From Pantoea sp. CCBC3-3-1 (GTDB lineage: Bacteria; Pseudomonadota; Gammaproteobacteria; Enterobacterales; Enterobacteriaceae): a stretch of 64,000 nt of DNA. The notes under the pieces are model-generated. The model worked only from the letters and a program-made list of their open reading frames with translations, searched no databases and was not told where the DNA came from. The position numbers and the translations under genes were made by a program. The DNA lies in NCBI RefSeq assembly GCF_007981265.1, contig NZ_CP034363.1:558001-622000 (forward strand). Reading direction: 5' to 3'. This document shows positions 38,762-47,419 of this stretch, in pieces; positions within the stretch are counted from its first letter, which is position 1; each line of letters opens with the position of its first letter.

Positions 38762-40020
38762 CAGGCTGATTTCCCCGCGACGGAATAGAGCACCTGCTGA
38801 TTACGCGTTTTCTGGAACTCTTCCAGCGACAGACCGCGCATCGCCGAGTAGATGTGCAGGTTGGAGACGCCGACCACCGCACCCAGTTTTTCCAACAGGA
38901 AAAAGCTGACGCCATAATGGATCATGCCACGCCAGTCCAGTTCGCTAAGCAGCCGACGCTCTTCTTCGGTGAGCTTTGCCTCTTCATATAAGCCAGCAGG
39001 ATCCTGACGGAAACGCTCGCGCCAGGCGGGCTGGATCATGTTGTGCAGGAAGCGATTGATCCGCAGCGCTTTCAGGCTGCGCGCCTGCGTAAAGGGATAG
39101 GTGCCGGGCAGTTTTTCCACGCCGCTAAGCTGCAAATTGATCTTGTCCCGCTGACGCTGCTGAACGTCGAACGGCGCTTCCCGGGCCTGATTTTCGAGGA
39201 TCAGCGTGGCGATGCCGGTCATGGAAGGCAGATAGTAAGCCTGATGAAGTTTCTCAACGTTGGCCGACAGCGCGCCGCGCATCACCAGCCACATGATCAC
39301 CTCTGCGCCTTCAAGGCCGCCAAGCGTGGCGTACTCTGCCAGGGTGATTTCCGTCAGGCGCTCGGGATCGTTAACCAGCATGTCGACAAACTGCGCATCC
39401 CATTCGGGATTATTAAAGCCGCAGCGCTCGCCGTGCACCTGATGAGATACGCCGCCGGTGGCTACGATAGCAACCTTAAGATCCTGCGGAAAACTCTCTA
39501 CCGCACGCCGCAGCGCCTGGCCCAGCTTGTAGCAGCGACGGGCGCTGGGGATCGGGAATTGCAGCACGCCAATCTGCAAAGGCACTACCTGCATCGGCCA
39601 GCCGTTTTCGCAAGGCAGCAGCGCCGAGAGCGGCGAGAACAGGCCGTGATCCAAGGGTTTATCCTGGAAGAAGGACATATCAAATTCGTCGGCCATCAGG
39701 CTGGCACCAATATGTTGAGAAAGCTCAGCATGGCCTTTGATCGGCGGCAAATCGCGCGGGCCGCCGCCCTCATCGGCAACCGCATAGCTGTCATCAATGC
39801 CCAGCGTGAAAGCCGAGTAGTGATCGAAAAAGAAGGACGTCACGTGATCGTTAAACACGTAAACCAGCACGTCGGGTTTTTTCTCCTCCAGCCAGCGCTG
39901 CATCGGCGCAAAACCATCAAAAATCGGCGCCCAGGCACCTTCCTGCTGCTTGTTATGGTCGACCGCAAAGCCGATGGTCGGGGTATGTGATACCGCCAGT
40001 CCGCCTATAATTTTTGCCAT
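38761..40020 (-). CDS. galA: Gallate dioxygenase (LigB-LigA fused extradiol dioxygenase)
   Basis: The 419-residue protein fuses a LigB-like catalytic domain (residues 1 to about 280) with a LigA-like C-terminal domain (from about 310), as in P. putida GalA. The Fe(II) ligands should be H12 (SHTPTIGF), H59 (FNDHVTSFF) and a Glu in GLEGAEVIMW (E240). It opens gallate between C4 and C5 to oxalomesaconate. The start at 40020 (MAKIIGGLAVSHTP) is set by homology; galT lies 15 bases upstream. Confidence 0.93.
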   Translation of the reverse strand: MAKIIGGLAVSHTPTIGFAVDHNKQQEGAWAPIFDGFAPMQRWLEEKKPDVLVYVFNDHVTSFFFDHYSAFTLGIDDSYAVADEGGGPRDLPPIKGHAELSQHIGASLMADEFDMSFFQDKPLDHGLFSPLSALLPCENGWPMQVVPLQIGVLQFPIPSARRCYKLGQALRRAVESFPQDLKVAIVATGGVSHQVHGERCGFNNPEWDAQFVDMLVNDPERLTEITLAEYATLGGLEGAEVIMWLVMRGALSANVEKLHQAYYLPSMTGIATLILENQAREAPFDVQQRQRDKINLQLSGVEKLPGTYPFTQARSLKALRINRFLHNMIQPAWRERFRQDPAGLYEEAKLTEEERRLLSELDWRGMIHYGVSFFLLEKLGAVVGVSNLHIYSAMRGLSLEEFQKTRNQQVLYSVAGKSA

Positions 40021-40035
40021 TTCAGACCTCTTCAC

Positions 40036-41415
40036 TTATCGGTTATTCATCGTGCGCGACAGGGCAGGCAGATCGTTAAGCTCCACGCCTTTGATCTGTC
40101 GGGTAACCTGCGCGTGTTGATGTTGAGTAATAGAAAGCGCTGCTAACAAAGCAGGCAGCGACAAAATGATAAAAATGCTGGTTTGTCCCGGGAACACGCC
40201 CAGCAGTACGCCACCCAGCGACGAGCTGAGGATGGCGCCGCTACGGCCGATGCCGTGCATCCAGCAGACGCCGGTGGCGCGCATTTCTGTCGGGTAAAAG
40301 GCGGGAGAGAACGCTTGCAGGCCGGTTTGCGCGCCGTTAATACAGAGGCCGCTGACAAAGACCAGCGCCGCCAGCACGGTAGGACCAAAGCCCCAAATGC
40401 CTTGTGAAAGCAGGCACAGGCAGCCAGCAAGATAAAATGCGCCGATAACATATTTCGCCTTCAGGCGATCCATCAGGCCGCCGACCATCAGGCCGCCAAC
40501 GGTGCCGCCAAGCTGAAACAGCCCGGCGACGATAGCCGCCCGTTCCAGTGAAACGCCGCCGGAACGCATAATCGTCGGCAGCCAGCCGTTCAGCAGATAG
40601 ATAACAAACAGGCCCATAAAATAGGTCAGCCACAACACCAGCGTACCGCCCGCATAGCCACGGCTGAACAGTTGCAGCACCTGGGCTTTTTTAGGCACGA
40701 TCGGCGCGGAAAGCACGAAGGCGGTTGCTGCCGTAAACTGGCCGCCCAGACGATTCAGCGTGATGGCTATTTTCTCCCGGCTGACGTTGCGCACCACCAT
40801 ATACATCGCCGACTCGGGCAGGAGCCAAACCAGCAGCGGTAGCATCAGTAGCGGGATGGCGCCGCCAAACAGTAAAACCGACTGCCAGCCAAAGTGGGGC
40901 ACCATCCCGGCAGCAATAAACCCGCCAAGGCCGGAACCGATATTAAAGCCGCTGTACATCAGGGTGATCATCAGGCTGCGTCGACGTTCTGGCATATATT
41001 CTGACACCAGCGTAACGCAGTTGGGCATGACGGCGCCCAGCCCCAAACCGGTCAGAAAGCGTAACAGCGCCATCTCGACGGGCGAACGGGCAAAGGCGCT
41101 GGCGAGGCTGAAGCAGGCAAAGCAGGCGATGGAAAGCAGCAGGATTTTCTTACGACCCAGCTTATCTGACCAGGGACCGGCAACCAGTGCGCCAATGGCA
41201 ACGCCAAACATCGCCGCGCCCAGGATTGGCCCCATTTCAGCCCGGGAGATCCCCCAGTCTTCAATCAGCGCCGGGGCGATAAATCCCATCACGGCGGCAT
41301 CGTAGCCGTCAAAAAGGATGATGATGAAGCTCAGGGCCAGGATCAGCCATTGTCTGGTCGAGATGGAACGGGAATCGATCCATGCCTTTACGTCGACAAC
41401 GTCGCGATTGCTCAT
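40036..41415 (-). CDS. galT: MFS aromatic acid:H+ symporter, probable gallate importer
   Basis: The 459-residue 12-helix transporter belongs to the AAHS group. The signature DGYDAAVMGFIAPALIEDWG in helix 1 and WSDKLGRKKILLLS in the first cytoplasmic loop are present. It begins the galT-galA-amidohydrolase-aroQ run, so gallate import is the natural assignment; protocatechuate or quinate import cannot be excluded. Confidence 0.88.
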   Translation of the reverse strand: MSNRDVVDVKAWIDSRSISTRQWLILALSFIIILFDGYDAAVMGFIAPALIEDWGISRAEMGPILGAAMFGVAIGALVAGPWSDKLGRKKILLLSIACFACFSLASAFARSPVEMALLRFLTGLGLGAVMPNCVTLVSEYMPERRRSLMITLMYSGFNIGSGLGGFIAAGMVPHFGWQSVLLFGGAIPLLMLPLLVWLLPESAMYMVVRNVSREKIAITLNRLGGQFTAATAFVLSAPIVPKKAQVLQLFSRGYAGGTLVLWLTYFMGLFVIYLLNGWLPTIMRSGGVSLERAAIVAGLFQLGGTVGGLMVGGLMDRLKAKYVIGAFYLAGCLCLLSQGIWGFGPTVLAALVFVSGLCINGAQTGLQAFSPAFYPTEMRATGVCWMHGIGRSGAILSSSLGGVLLGVFPGQTSIFIILSLPALLAALSITQHQHAQVTRQIKGVELNDLPALSRTMNNR

Positions 41416-42301
41416 AGGGTACGCTCTCTGTTTTTTTTATTAATCCGTGATCGGCTTAAAAAAAAATCAACCCATCCCGGATTGACTGACGATGTTTTTA
41501 TAATTATTGAAGGTAAGTGCTCTTTGTTTTTTCATTTCAAAACAGCATCTTATATAAAATAATATTTTCAATGCCATAACCAAGTTAGGCGGCACCCCGC
41601 ACTTTGTCTGCCATAAAATGGTTATAGAGCCATGAGTTTTGTTTATTGTGTGAGGCATATCGTTCTTTCTGACGTTGACCGGGACTGCGCGTTGGCAGGC
41701 AGCGATAAACGCGTACAGGTCAGCAAGGAGAGTGGGTAAACAGATTTATAAGGTACTGAACGGAGAGGGCTGCCTGAAATTAATTTGTAAAGATGTTAAA
41801 ATATTTCCAGTTATTTCTGACGATTATTGATAAATGGCGTTATTACTATCTGCCTTATTTGTCCATTGCGAAATAAAGCAAAATATAACCCTGTCAGGAC
41901 AAGGTTTTTAAATTTCCATTGCAGAGAGCAGCAAATAAAGAGACGTGAGTCCTGAATTTATTATCAGGTTAAACAATAGCTATTTCTTATGCTTAATTAT
42001 TATTCTCAATTCATTTGAATTTAACTCTATGATTTTAATGATGTTTTGTATAAAAATAAAACTCCTGGCGGTACTGCCAAAAAAACGACTTTCAGGGAAG
42101 TTAATTTAAGAAAAATTACATTACTTATTCTGCTTAATGCCAGGATTAATCTTATTATTTATTTGGTGTTAAAAATGTTAGAACTTATTACAGCAGTTAT
42201 GTACATACTGATGTTGAGGCGTTCCCTCATCTTTAACACTACCTGTCATTTATTTCTGGCGCTTTGGACTATTCCTGACGGACTGAAAGAGAGACTGTAC
42301 T
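41416..42301. other. Long AT-rich intergenic region between galT and the carbonic anhydrase
   Basis: About 890 bases without a convincing gene. It must hold the galT promoter (left) and the carbonic anhydrase promoter (right). Composition is much richer in A/T than either flank, especially 41750-42250. A weak hairpin AACCCTG / CAAGGTT with T-run lies at 41888-41912. A 143-codon ORF starting at 42046 overlaps the anhydrase gene in another frame and is not supported. Confidence 0.5.
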
Positions 42302-42925
42302 TTGACGACCCTAAAACCCCTGTTAGCGAAAAACCGCAGTTGGGCCTTGCAGTGCCGCCAACGCAATTCTCAATACTTCCAAAAAAATGTGCTTTCACAG
42401 CAGCCGCATTCATTATGGATTGGCTGTTCAGACAGCCGTGTCCCTGCCGAAGTGCTGACCGGTTCGCATCCCGGTGAACTGTTTGTACATCGCAATATCG
42501 CCAATATGGTCGCCAGCCATGACGATAATTTTATGAGCGTACTGCAATACGCCCTGGAATATCTCAAGGTTTCACGCATTGTGTTATGCGGCCACTACGG
42601 CTGCGGCGGCGTCCAGGCGGCTATTGCACTACCCACGCTTCCGCTGGCAGATGAAATTTCGCCGCTTGCCCGGCGTATTACCCAACTGCGTGAGGCGCTG
42701 GCAACCGGGCTTGCAGCAGCTCAGTCCATGGATGAAACGGCGCGCCTTAACCAGCTGGTTGAGGTCAACGTGCTGGCGCAGTTCGCGCATCTGGTGGGGA
42801 CTGAGCCGGTGAAGAAAGCGTGGCAGGCAGGCGTGGAACTGGATGTTTTCGGTTGTGTGTATGACCTGCAAACCGGGCATCTGAAAGAGCTTATCCAGCA
42901 AAATGCAGAGGTAACTTCACCATGA
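42302..42925 (+). CDS. Beta-carbonic anhydrase
   Basis: The 207-residue protein has the beta-class zinc ligands in LWIGCSDSRVPAEVLTGSHP (Cys, Asp/Arg dyad) and CGHYGCGG (His, Cys). It interconverts CO2 and bicarbonate. The best start is TTG at 42302 (MTTLKPLLAKNRSW), with GAGAG about 10 bases upstream; no ATG gives the conserved N terminus. Its stop overlaps the SulP start (ATGA), pairing hydration with bicarbonate transport. It is shorter and distinct from E. coli Can. Confidence 0.9.
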   Translation: MTTLKPLLAKNRSWALQCRQRNSQYFQKNVLSQQPHSLWIGCSDSRVPAEVLTGSHPGELFVHRNIANMVASHDDNFMSVLQYALEYLKVSRIVLCGHYGCGGVQAAIALPTLPLADEISPLARRITQLREALATGLAAAQSMDETARLNQLVEVNVLAQFAHLVGTEPVKKAWQAGVELDVFGCVYDLQTGHLKELIQQNAEVTSP

Positions 42926-44391
42926 ATCTGTCCACCCTTCGTAAGGATATTCCTGCCGGTCTTGTGGTCTTTCTGGTCGCGCTGCCGCTCTGTCTGGGCA
43001 TCGCGCAGGCCAGCGGGCTTCCACCCTTTGTCGGGCTGCTAACCGGTGTAATCGGTGGCCTGGTGGTGACCACCTTCAGCCCGTCAAAGTTTGCTGTTAG
43101 CGGCCCGGCCGCAGGACTGGTCACTATCGTTACCGGCGCCATTGAAACACTGGGATCGTTTTCTGCGCTGCTGCTGGCGCTGATTATTGCGGGCGTGCTG
43201 CAATTTTTACTGGGCGCTGTCCGTGCCGGGCGCTTTATCACTCTGGTGCCGGGAACGGTGATCAAAGGGATGCTGGCGGCAATCGGTATTTTGCTGATTA
43301 TTCAGCAAATCCCGGTAGCGTTTGGCGCGGGCGAAGAGAATGAGGTGGACGGACTGGCCATTGCTGGCGCGTTCAGCATTTCGATCTCTGCAATCGTCGT
43401 CTCCGGTGCTGGTCTGTTAATTTTATGGGCCTGGGGAACCCGCGCCGTGAAGAAGAGCAGGGTGCTGGGCTGGATCCCCGGCCCGCTGGTGGCCGTGTTG
43501 TTTGGCTGTATGGCGACGGTGCTTGGTGACCGCCTGTTTCCTGAACTGGTCAGTCACTTGCCGCGTATTTCACTGCCTGCGTTCGACAGCCTGCAGGCGC
43601 TGACCGGCGAGCTGCAAACGCCGAACTGGGCGGCCTGGCAAAATCCGGCGGTCTATATGGTCGCGGTGACGCTGGCAATTGTGGCCAGTCTTGAAACGCT
43701 GCTGAGCCAGGAAGCGCTGAAAAAGCTTCGTCCGCAAAATCCGCCGCCTTCACCTGATAAAGAGATGCGCGCGCAGGGGATTGGCAATCTGGTAAGCGGT
43801 TTTTTGGGCGGTTTACCCATTACGGCGGTGATTGTACGCAGCTCGGTAAACGTTAGCGCGGGCGCGCAGAGTAAGATCTCCATCCTGATCCACGGCGTGC
43901 TGCTGCTGGTTTGTGGGCTTTACTTCAGCAATTTACTGAACGCAATTCCGCTCGCCAGCCTGGCAGCGGTACTGCTTTACACCGGCTATAAGCTTGCCAC
44001 GCCAAGACTGTTTGTTGAGCATGCCCGCCATGGTGCACAGCAGCTGGTGCCGTTCCTCGCCACCATCGGCGGTATCCTGGTGTTTGGCATGCTGGCAGGG
44101 ATCGGGATTGGTCTGGTAACGCAGGTGCTGTTCAGTATTTATAAAAGCCATCACAACGCGCTGATGCTGACGCGCTATGACGACCACTATGTGCTGCGTT
44201 TTCAGCAGAACCTGACGTTTATGCACAATCCTCGCCTGAAAGGATTGCTGGCCGAGATCCCGGAAAATAGCGTGGTGATCGTCGATCACGACAACGCGGA
44301 ATATCTGGATCCCGATGTTAAAGCGGTATTGAAGGATTTCGGCGAGGGCGCGAGTCAGCGAGGCATTGTGCTGAACCAGTGGCCGGTATAA
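42922..44391 (+). CDS. SulP-family inorganic anion (bicarbonate) transporter
   Basis: The 489-residue protein has about 11-12 membrane helices (PAGLVVFLVALPLCLGIAQA, SGPAAGLVTIVTGAIETLG) and a short C-terminal STAS-like tail (NSVVIVDHDNAEYLDPDVKA). SulP proteins next to or fused with carbonic anhydrases act in bicarbonate uptake. The coupled start and co-transcription with the anhydrase support that substrate over sulfate. Confidence 0.88.
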   Translation: MNLSTLRKDIPAGLVVFLVALPLCLGIAQASGLPPFVGLLTGVIGGLVVTTFSPSKFAVSGPAAGLVTIVTGAIETLGSFSALLLALIIAGVLQFLLGAVRAGRFITLVPGTVIKGMLAAIGILLIIQQIPVAFGAGEENEVDGLAIAGAFSISISAIVVSGAGLLILWAWGTRAVKKSRVLGWIPGPLVAVLFGCMATVLGDRLFPELVSHLPRISLPAFDSLQALTGELQTPNWAAWQNPAVYMVAVTLAIVASLETLLSQEALKKLRPQNPPPSPDKEMRAQGIGNLVSGFLGGLPITAVIVRSSVNVSAGAQSKISILIHGVLLLVCGLYFSNLLNAIPLASLAAVLLYTGYKLATPRLFVEHARHGAQQLVPFLATIGGILVFGMLAGIGIGLVTQVLFSIYKSHHNALMLTRYDDHYVLRFQQNLTFMHNPRLKGLLAEIPENSVVIVDHDNAEYLDPDVKAVLKDFGEGASQRGIVLNQWPV

Positions 44392-44760
44392 TTGGCCTGA
44401 GCGCAGTGCCTGGTGGTAAAAGGCTGGAGCACGCACGCATTTTTGTTATCTGGCGATGAAGAAAGAAGCGGAACGGAATAGACTGCGTGCCGGGTGCTCT
44501 GGATCTTTTGGTCCTGAGCCCAGGCAAGGGATGAAAAGAGAAAGGCCCCACCTGAAATAAATCAACGTGAGGCCAACCCTTATGCCTGGCAACATAAAGG
44601 TAGCCTTTTACCTGCTGAAAAGCAACGGAGGAGGAAGCCAGTGAAGGCGCCAAAATTTGCCCTGCTGTGCCATGATCCATGAGCACCCTTCCCTGGTATT
44701 GCAAAAGCGGCGATGCGTTCTATGCTACGGGAGCAAAATTGCAGTTTTTGAGGGAAGAAG
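44392..44760. other. Intergenic region with a minus-strand terminator-like hairpin
   Basis: No gene was recognised in these 370 bases. The stem GGCCTCAC / GTGGGGCC (read on the minus strand, about 44572-44543) is followed by TTTCTCTTTTC, so it could end a short minus-strand RNA whose start would lie between 44600 and 44750. No protein is supported there. Confidence 0.5.
44543..44572 (-). terminator. Candidate minus-strand terminator, possibly of a small RNA
   Basis: Stem GGCCTCAC / GTGGGGCC (one G-U/mismatch pair) with a 14-base A/T loop and a TTTCTCTTTTC tail on the minus strand. It faces the 3' end of the SulP gene, so it may also block antisense transcription. Confidence 0.45.
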
Positions 44761-45870
44761 ATGAGATTCAACGGCCTGACAAAGGGATTTTTTATCCTGA
44801 TCCTGTTTATAACTACTCTGGCTTTTCTTGATATTTTAAGGCCGTACTACTCCGCAGTGCTGTGGGCAGCCATTCTGGCAGTGATTTTCCATCCGATGAA
44901 GAACAAGCTTCGTCAGTACATGGGAGAGCGCAACGGACTGGCCTCGTTCCTGACCGTGGTGGTGATTTGCCTGCTGGTGATCACGCCGCTGGCGGCGGTC
45001 GCGTCTTCGCTGGCGATAGAGCTGAATGCGGTTTACACCAAGTTGCAAAACAATAATACCCAGCTGCCGGGGATGTTAGCCGATGTGATGCAGCACCTGC
45101 CGCGCTGGGCTCGCCACTCTCTTGCCGAGCATCAGCTTGATACTGCGCCGCGTATCCAGCAAAAGCTGTCGCAGGTGGCGCTTCAGGGCGGACAATATTT
45201 TGCCGGCAGCATATTCCTGATTGGTAAAAGCAGCCTGGGCTTCGCGCTCGGCTTTGGCATCATGCTCTATTTGCTGTTTTTCCTGTTAAAAGATGGCGCG
45301 TGGCTGGTCAACGTTATCCTGCGTAGCCTGCCGTTAACCCGGTATGTTAAGCATCATCTGCTGGTGAAATTCGCCGCCGTATCGCGAGCGACGGTAAAAG
45401 GAACGGTGGTGGTAGCGGTGGTCCAGGGCGTGCTTGGCGGCCTGGCATTTCACTTCACCGGCATCGAGGGCAATCTGCTGTGGGGCGCGCTTATCGGCTT
45501 CCTGTCGCTGATCCCCGCTGTCGGTTCAGCCATTATCTGGGTGCCTGTCGCCGCTTACTTTTTCTTCTCGGGTATGCTGTGGAAAGGGTTTTTCCTTGTG
45601 GGCTTTTTCGTCGTGGTTATCGGGCTGGTGGATAACATCCTGCGACCGCTGCTGGTCGGAAAGGACACGAAAATGCCGGACTATCTGATCCTGATTTCAA
45701 CGCTGGGCGGCATGGAAGTCTACGGCATCAATGGTTTCGTGATTGGTCCACTGATTGCCGCCATGTTTATTGCCTGCTGGAACCTGCTTTCCGGGCGGGA
45801 TCATCAGGGCAACAGCGATGAGATAGATGAAGAGTTTATTGAGGAAGGGAAAACGCCGCCGGGCGTCTGA
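44761..45870 (+). CDS. AI-2E family transporter-like permease
   Basis: The 369-residue protein belongs to the AI-2E/PerM family: two N-terminal helices (FFILILFITTLAFLDILRPY, VLWAAILAVIFHPM), a periplasmic middle, and four C-terminal helices with the conserved block VVGLVDNILRPLLVGKDTKM (read as GLVDNILRPLLVGKDTKMPD) and GLVIGPLI-like GFVIGPLIAAMF. Substrates vary in the family (autoinducer-2, sodium/protons, small organics). It is not close enough to call YdiK. A terminator follows at 45957. Confidence 0.85.
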   Translation: MRFNGLTKGFFILILFITTLAFLDILRPYYSAVLWAAILAVIFHPMKNKLRQYMGERNGLASFLTVVVICLLVITPLAAVASSLAIELNAVYTKLQNNNTQLPGMLADVMQHLPRWARHSLAEHQLDTAPRIQQKLSQVALQGGQYFAGSIFLIGKSSLGFALGFGIMLYLLFFLLKDGAWLVNVILRSLPLTRYVKHHLLVKFAAVSRATVKGTVVVAVVQGVLGGLAFHFTGIEGNLLWGALIGFLSLIPAVGSAIIWVPVAAYFFFSGMLWKGFFLVGFFVVVIGLVDNILRPLLVGKDTKMPDYLILISTLGGMEVYGINGFVIGPLIAAMFIACWNLLSGRDHQGNSDEIDEEFIEEGKTPPGV

Positions 45871-45956
45871 TTCATCACCCTGCGGCCTCAGAGTCGTTTC
45901 AGACTGCTGACAAACTCAAAGCGGGTTCCTTGCGCCAGCACTATGTCAACAACCTC

Positions 45957-45981
45957 AAGCGGCCTCGGGGCCGCTTTTTTT
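45957..45981 (+). terminator. Intrinsic terminator after the AI-2E permease
   Basis: Stem AAGCGGCC / GGCCGCTT with TCGG loop, followed by TTTTT. It lies at the convergent junction with the FAD-dependent monooxygenase gene and abuts its stop codon. Confidence 0.9.
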
Positions 45982-47188
45982 ATAGCCCTTTTGGGATTTC
46001 GCGATAAAAACCCATCCCTATCAGGCGACCAAACAGGAACGGCAGAAACTTCCTTCGACGTAGCCACAGTTCCATACTGCCTGGCGGCTTGCTGCGCTTC
46101 TTCTGTCCGGCTTTGCTAATCATGATTTGCAGTGTTTGTGTCGCCCAGGTTGGGAAGGCACGGCGCTTCTGCACTTTTTGCAGATCTTTCAGCGTCAGGG
46201 TGCCTTTTTTCAACGGTGCTGAAAGCAGGTTTGCGGTCGCTACCGCATCCTGAATCGCCAGGTTAACGCCGACGCCACCGATAGGCGACATCGCATGAGC
46301 CGCATCGCCAATGCATAGCAGACCAGGCTTCGCCCACTGCTGCAAACGATCGATGCGGATGACCAGCAGCTTAACCCGATCCCAATCGGTAATATCGGCC
46401 TGAAGTCGCCCGGCGCTAAAGGGCGAGGCAGCGGCAACCTGCTGTAAAAAAGCAGACAATCCAGCCTGCTTCAGCACGTTAAGGCTCTCTTTCGGGATGG
46501 AGTAACCACACTGCCAGTAATCTCCCCGATCGATCATAATGAAATTCTTCTTCGGCCCACGATGCCCCATCGACCACTCCGGATCGTCGGGCAGTTTAGC
46601 CACCTTCAGCCACAGCACATCACGAGGCGCGCCAAAGTTCTGAACGGTTAAACCTGCATGCTGGCGAACGGCGGAGTGACGGCCATCACAGCCAATTACC
46701 AGCTCGCTGCGAATTTCCTGCGGCTCGCCGTTAACGGTGGCTTTTACGCCGCATACTTTCCCCTGTTCCTCGATCAGCCCATCCACCTGCGCGTTATGAA
46801 TAAGCGTAAAGCCCGGCAGCAACGCGGCTTTAGCGCTGATAAAATTAAGGAAATCCCACTGCGGCATAAAAGCGATGTACTTGCAGTGGGTGGGAAGATG
46901 GGTGAAATCGGCCATTGTGGCCTCTTTCCCGTCGATTTCGCCAAACAGCCTTTCGGCTTTCTGATGCGGCAATGTCAGGAACTCATCCAGAAACCCCAGC
47001 CGCCAGATAATCTCCAGCGTGGAAGGATGAATCGTATCGCCCCGAAAATCCCGCAGGAAATCCGCATGCTTTTCCAACACCGTTACCGGAATACCGTTGC
47101 GCGCCAGCAGATAACCCAGCATAAGCCCGGCCGGGCCTGCGCCCACGATGCAGCAGGAAGAAGGGGAAGTGGTACTGCTCTGACTCAT
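45980..47188 (-). CDS. FAD-dependent monooxygenase (aromatic hydroxylase-like)
   Basis: The 402-residue flavoprotein has the N-terminal FAD motif [20 protein letters not shown], the mid-sequence DG motif VIGCDGRHSAVRQHAG and the second FAD motif LLCIGDAAHAMSPIGGVGVN, the pattern of class A single-component hydroxylases. These add oxygen to aromatic or related rings using NAD(P)H. It is the outermost gene of the minus-strand unit at 46-52 kb, separated from the exporter by 231 bases with a hairpin, so it may have its own promoter. The start at 47188 is set by the first Met before the FAD motif. Confidence 0.85.
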   Translation of the reverse strand: MSQSSTTSPSSCCIVGAGPAGLMLGYLLARNGIPVTVLEKHADFLRDFRGDTIHPSTLEIIWRLGFLDEFLTLPHQKAERLFGEIDGKEATMADFTHLPTHCKYIAFMPQWDFLNFISAKAALLPGFTLIHNAQVDGLIEEQGKVCGVKATVNGEPQEIRSELVIGCDGRHSAVRQHAGLTVQNFGAPRDVLWLKVAKLPDDPEWSMGHRGPKKNFIMIDRGDYWQCGYSIPKESLNVLKQAGLSAFLQQVAAASPFSAGRLQADITDWDRVKLLVIRIDRLQQWAKPGLLCIGDAAHAMSPIGGVGVNLAIQDAVATANLLSAPLKKGTLTLKDLQKVQKRRAFPTWATQTLQIMISKAGQKKRSKPPGSMELWLRRRKFLPFLFGRLIGMGFYREIPKGL

Positions 47189-47355
47189 TGAAACCGCCTG
47201 GACAAAAATGCATAGTTGATAATAGTTATCATTTGCCGGGAAGAAGATCAAATGTCCTGGAAAAGAAAACCCGGTGGGCGGCAGACCTTTAAAGAGAGCC
47301 GGTCTTAGTGATTTTACTTGAGCAGTGCTGTCAGGTTTTCCGCCACTCTGGCGGT

Positions 47356-47389
47356 GCTGTCGCTACTGGGATCGGTAGCGACAGCTTTT
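47356..47389 (+). terminator. Strong hairpin between the exporter and the monooxygenase
   Basis: An 11-bp stem GCTGTCGCTAC / GTAGCGACAGC with a short loop, followed by TTTT on the plus strand. Both neighbours are on the minus strand, where no T-run follows, so it may act as a transcript stabiliser or attenuator there. Confidence 0.55.
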
Positions 47390-47419
47390 GATTATGCGTG
47401 AAGAGAAGTGGCTGAACGT

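Noticed and set aside
39043..39990. 315-codon plus-strand ORF opposite galA
   Set aside because: Antisense frame of the dioxygenase gene, low-information composition, no domain seen.
42046..42477. 143-codon ORF ahead of the carbonic anhydrase
   Set aside because: It overlaps the anhydrase in another frame for 175 bases. The anhydrase frame is supported by zinc-site motifs, and this one by nothing.
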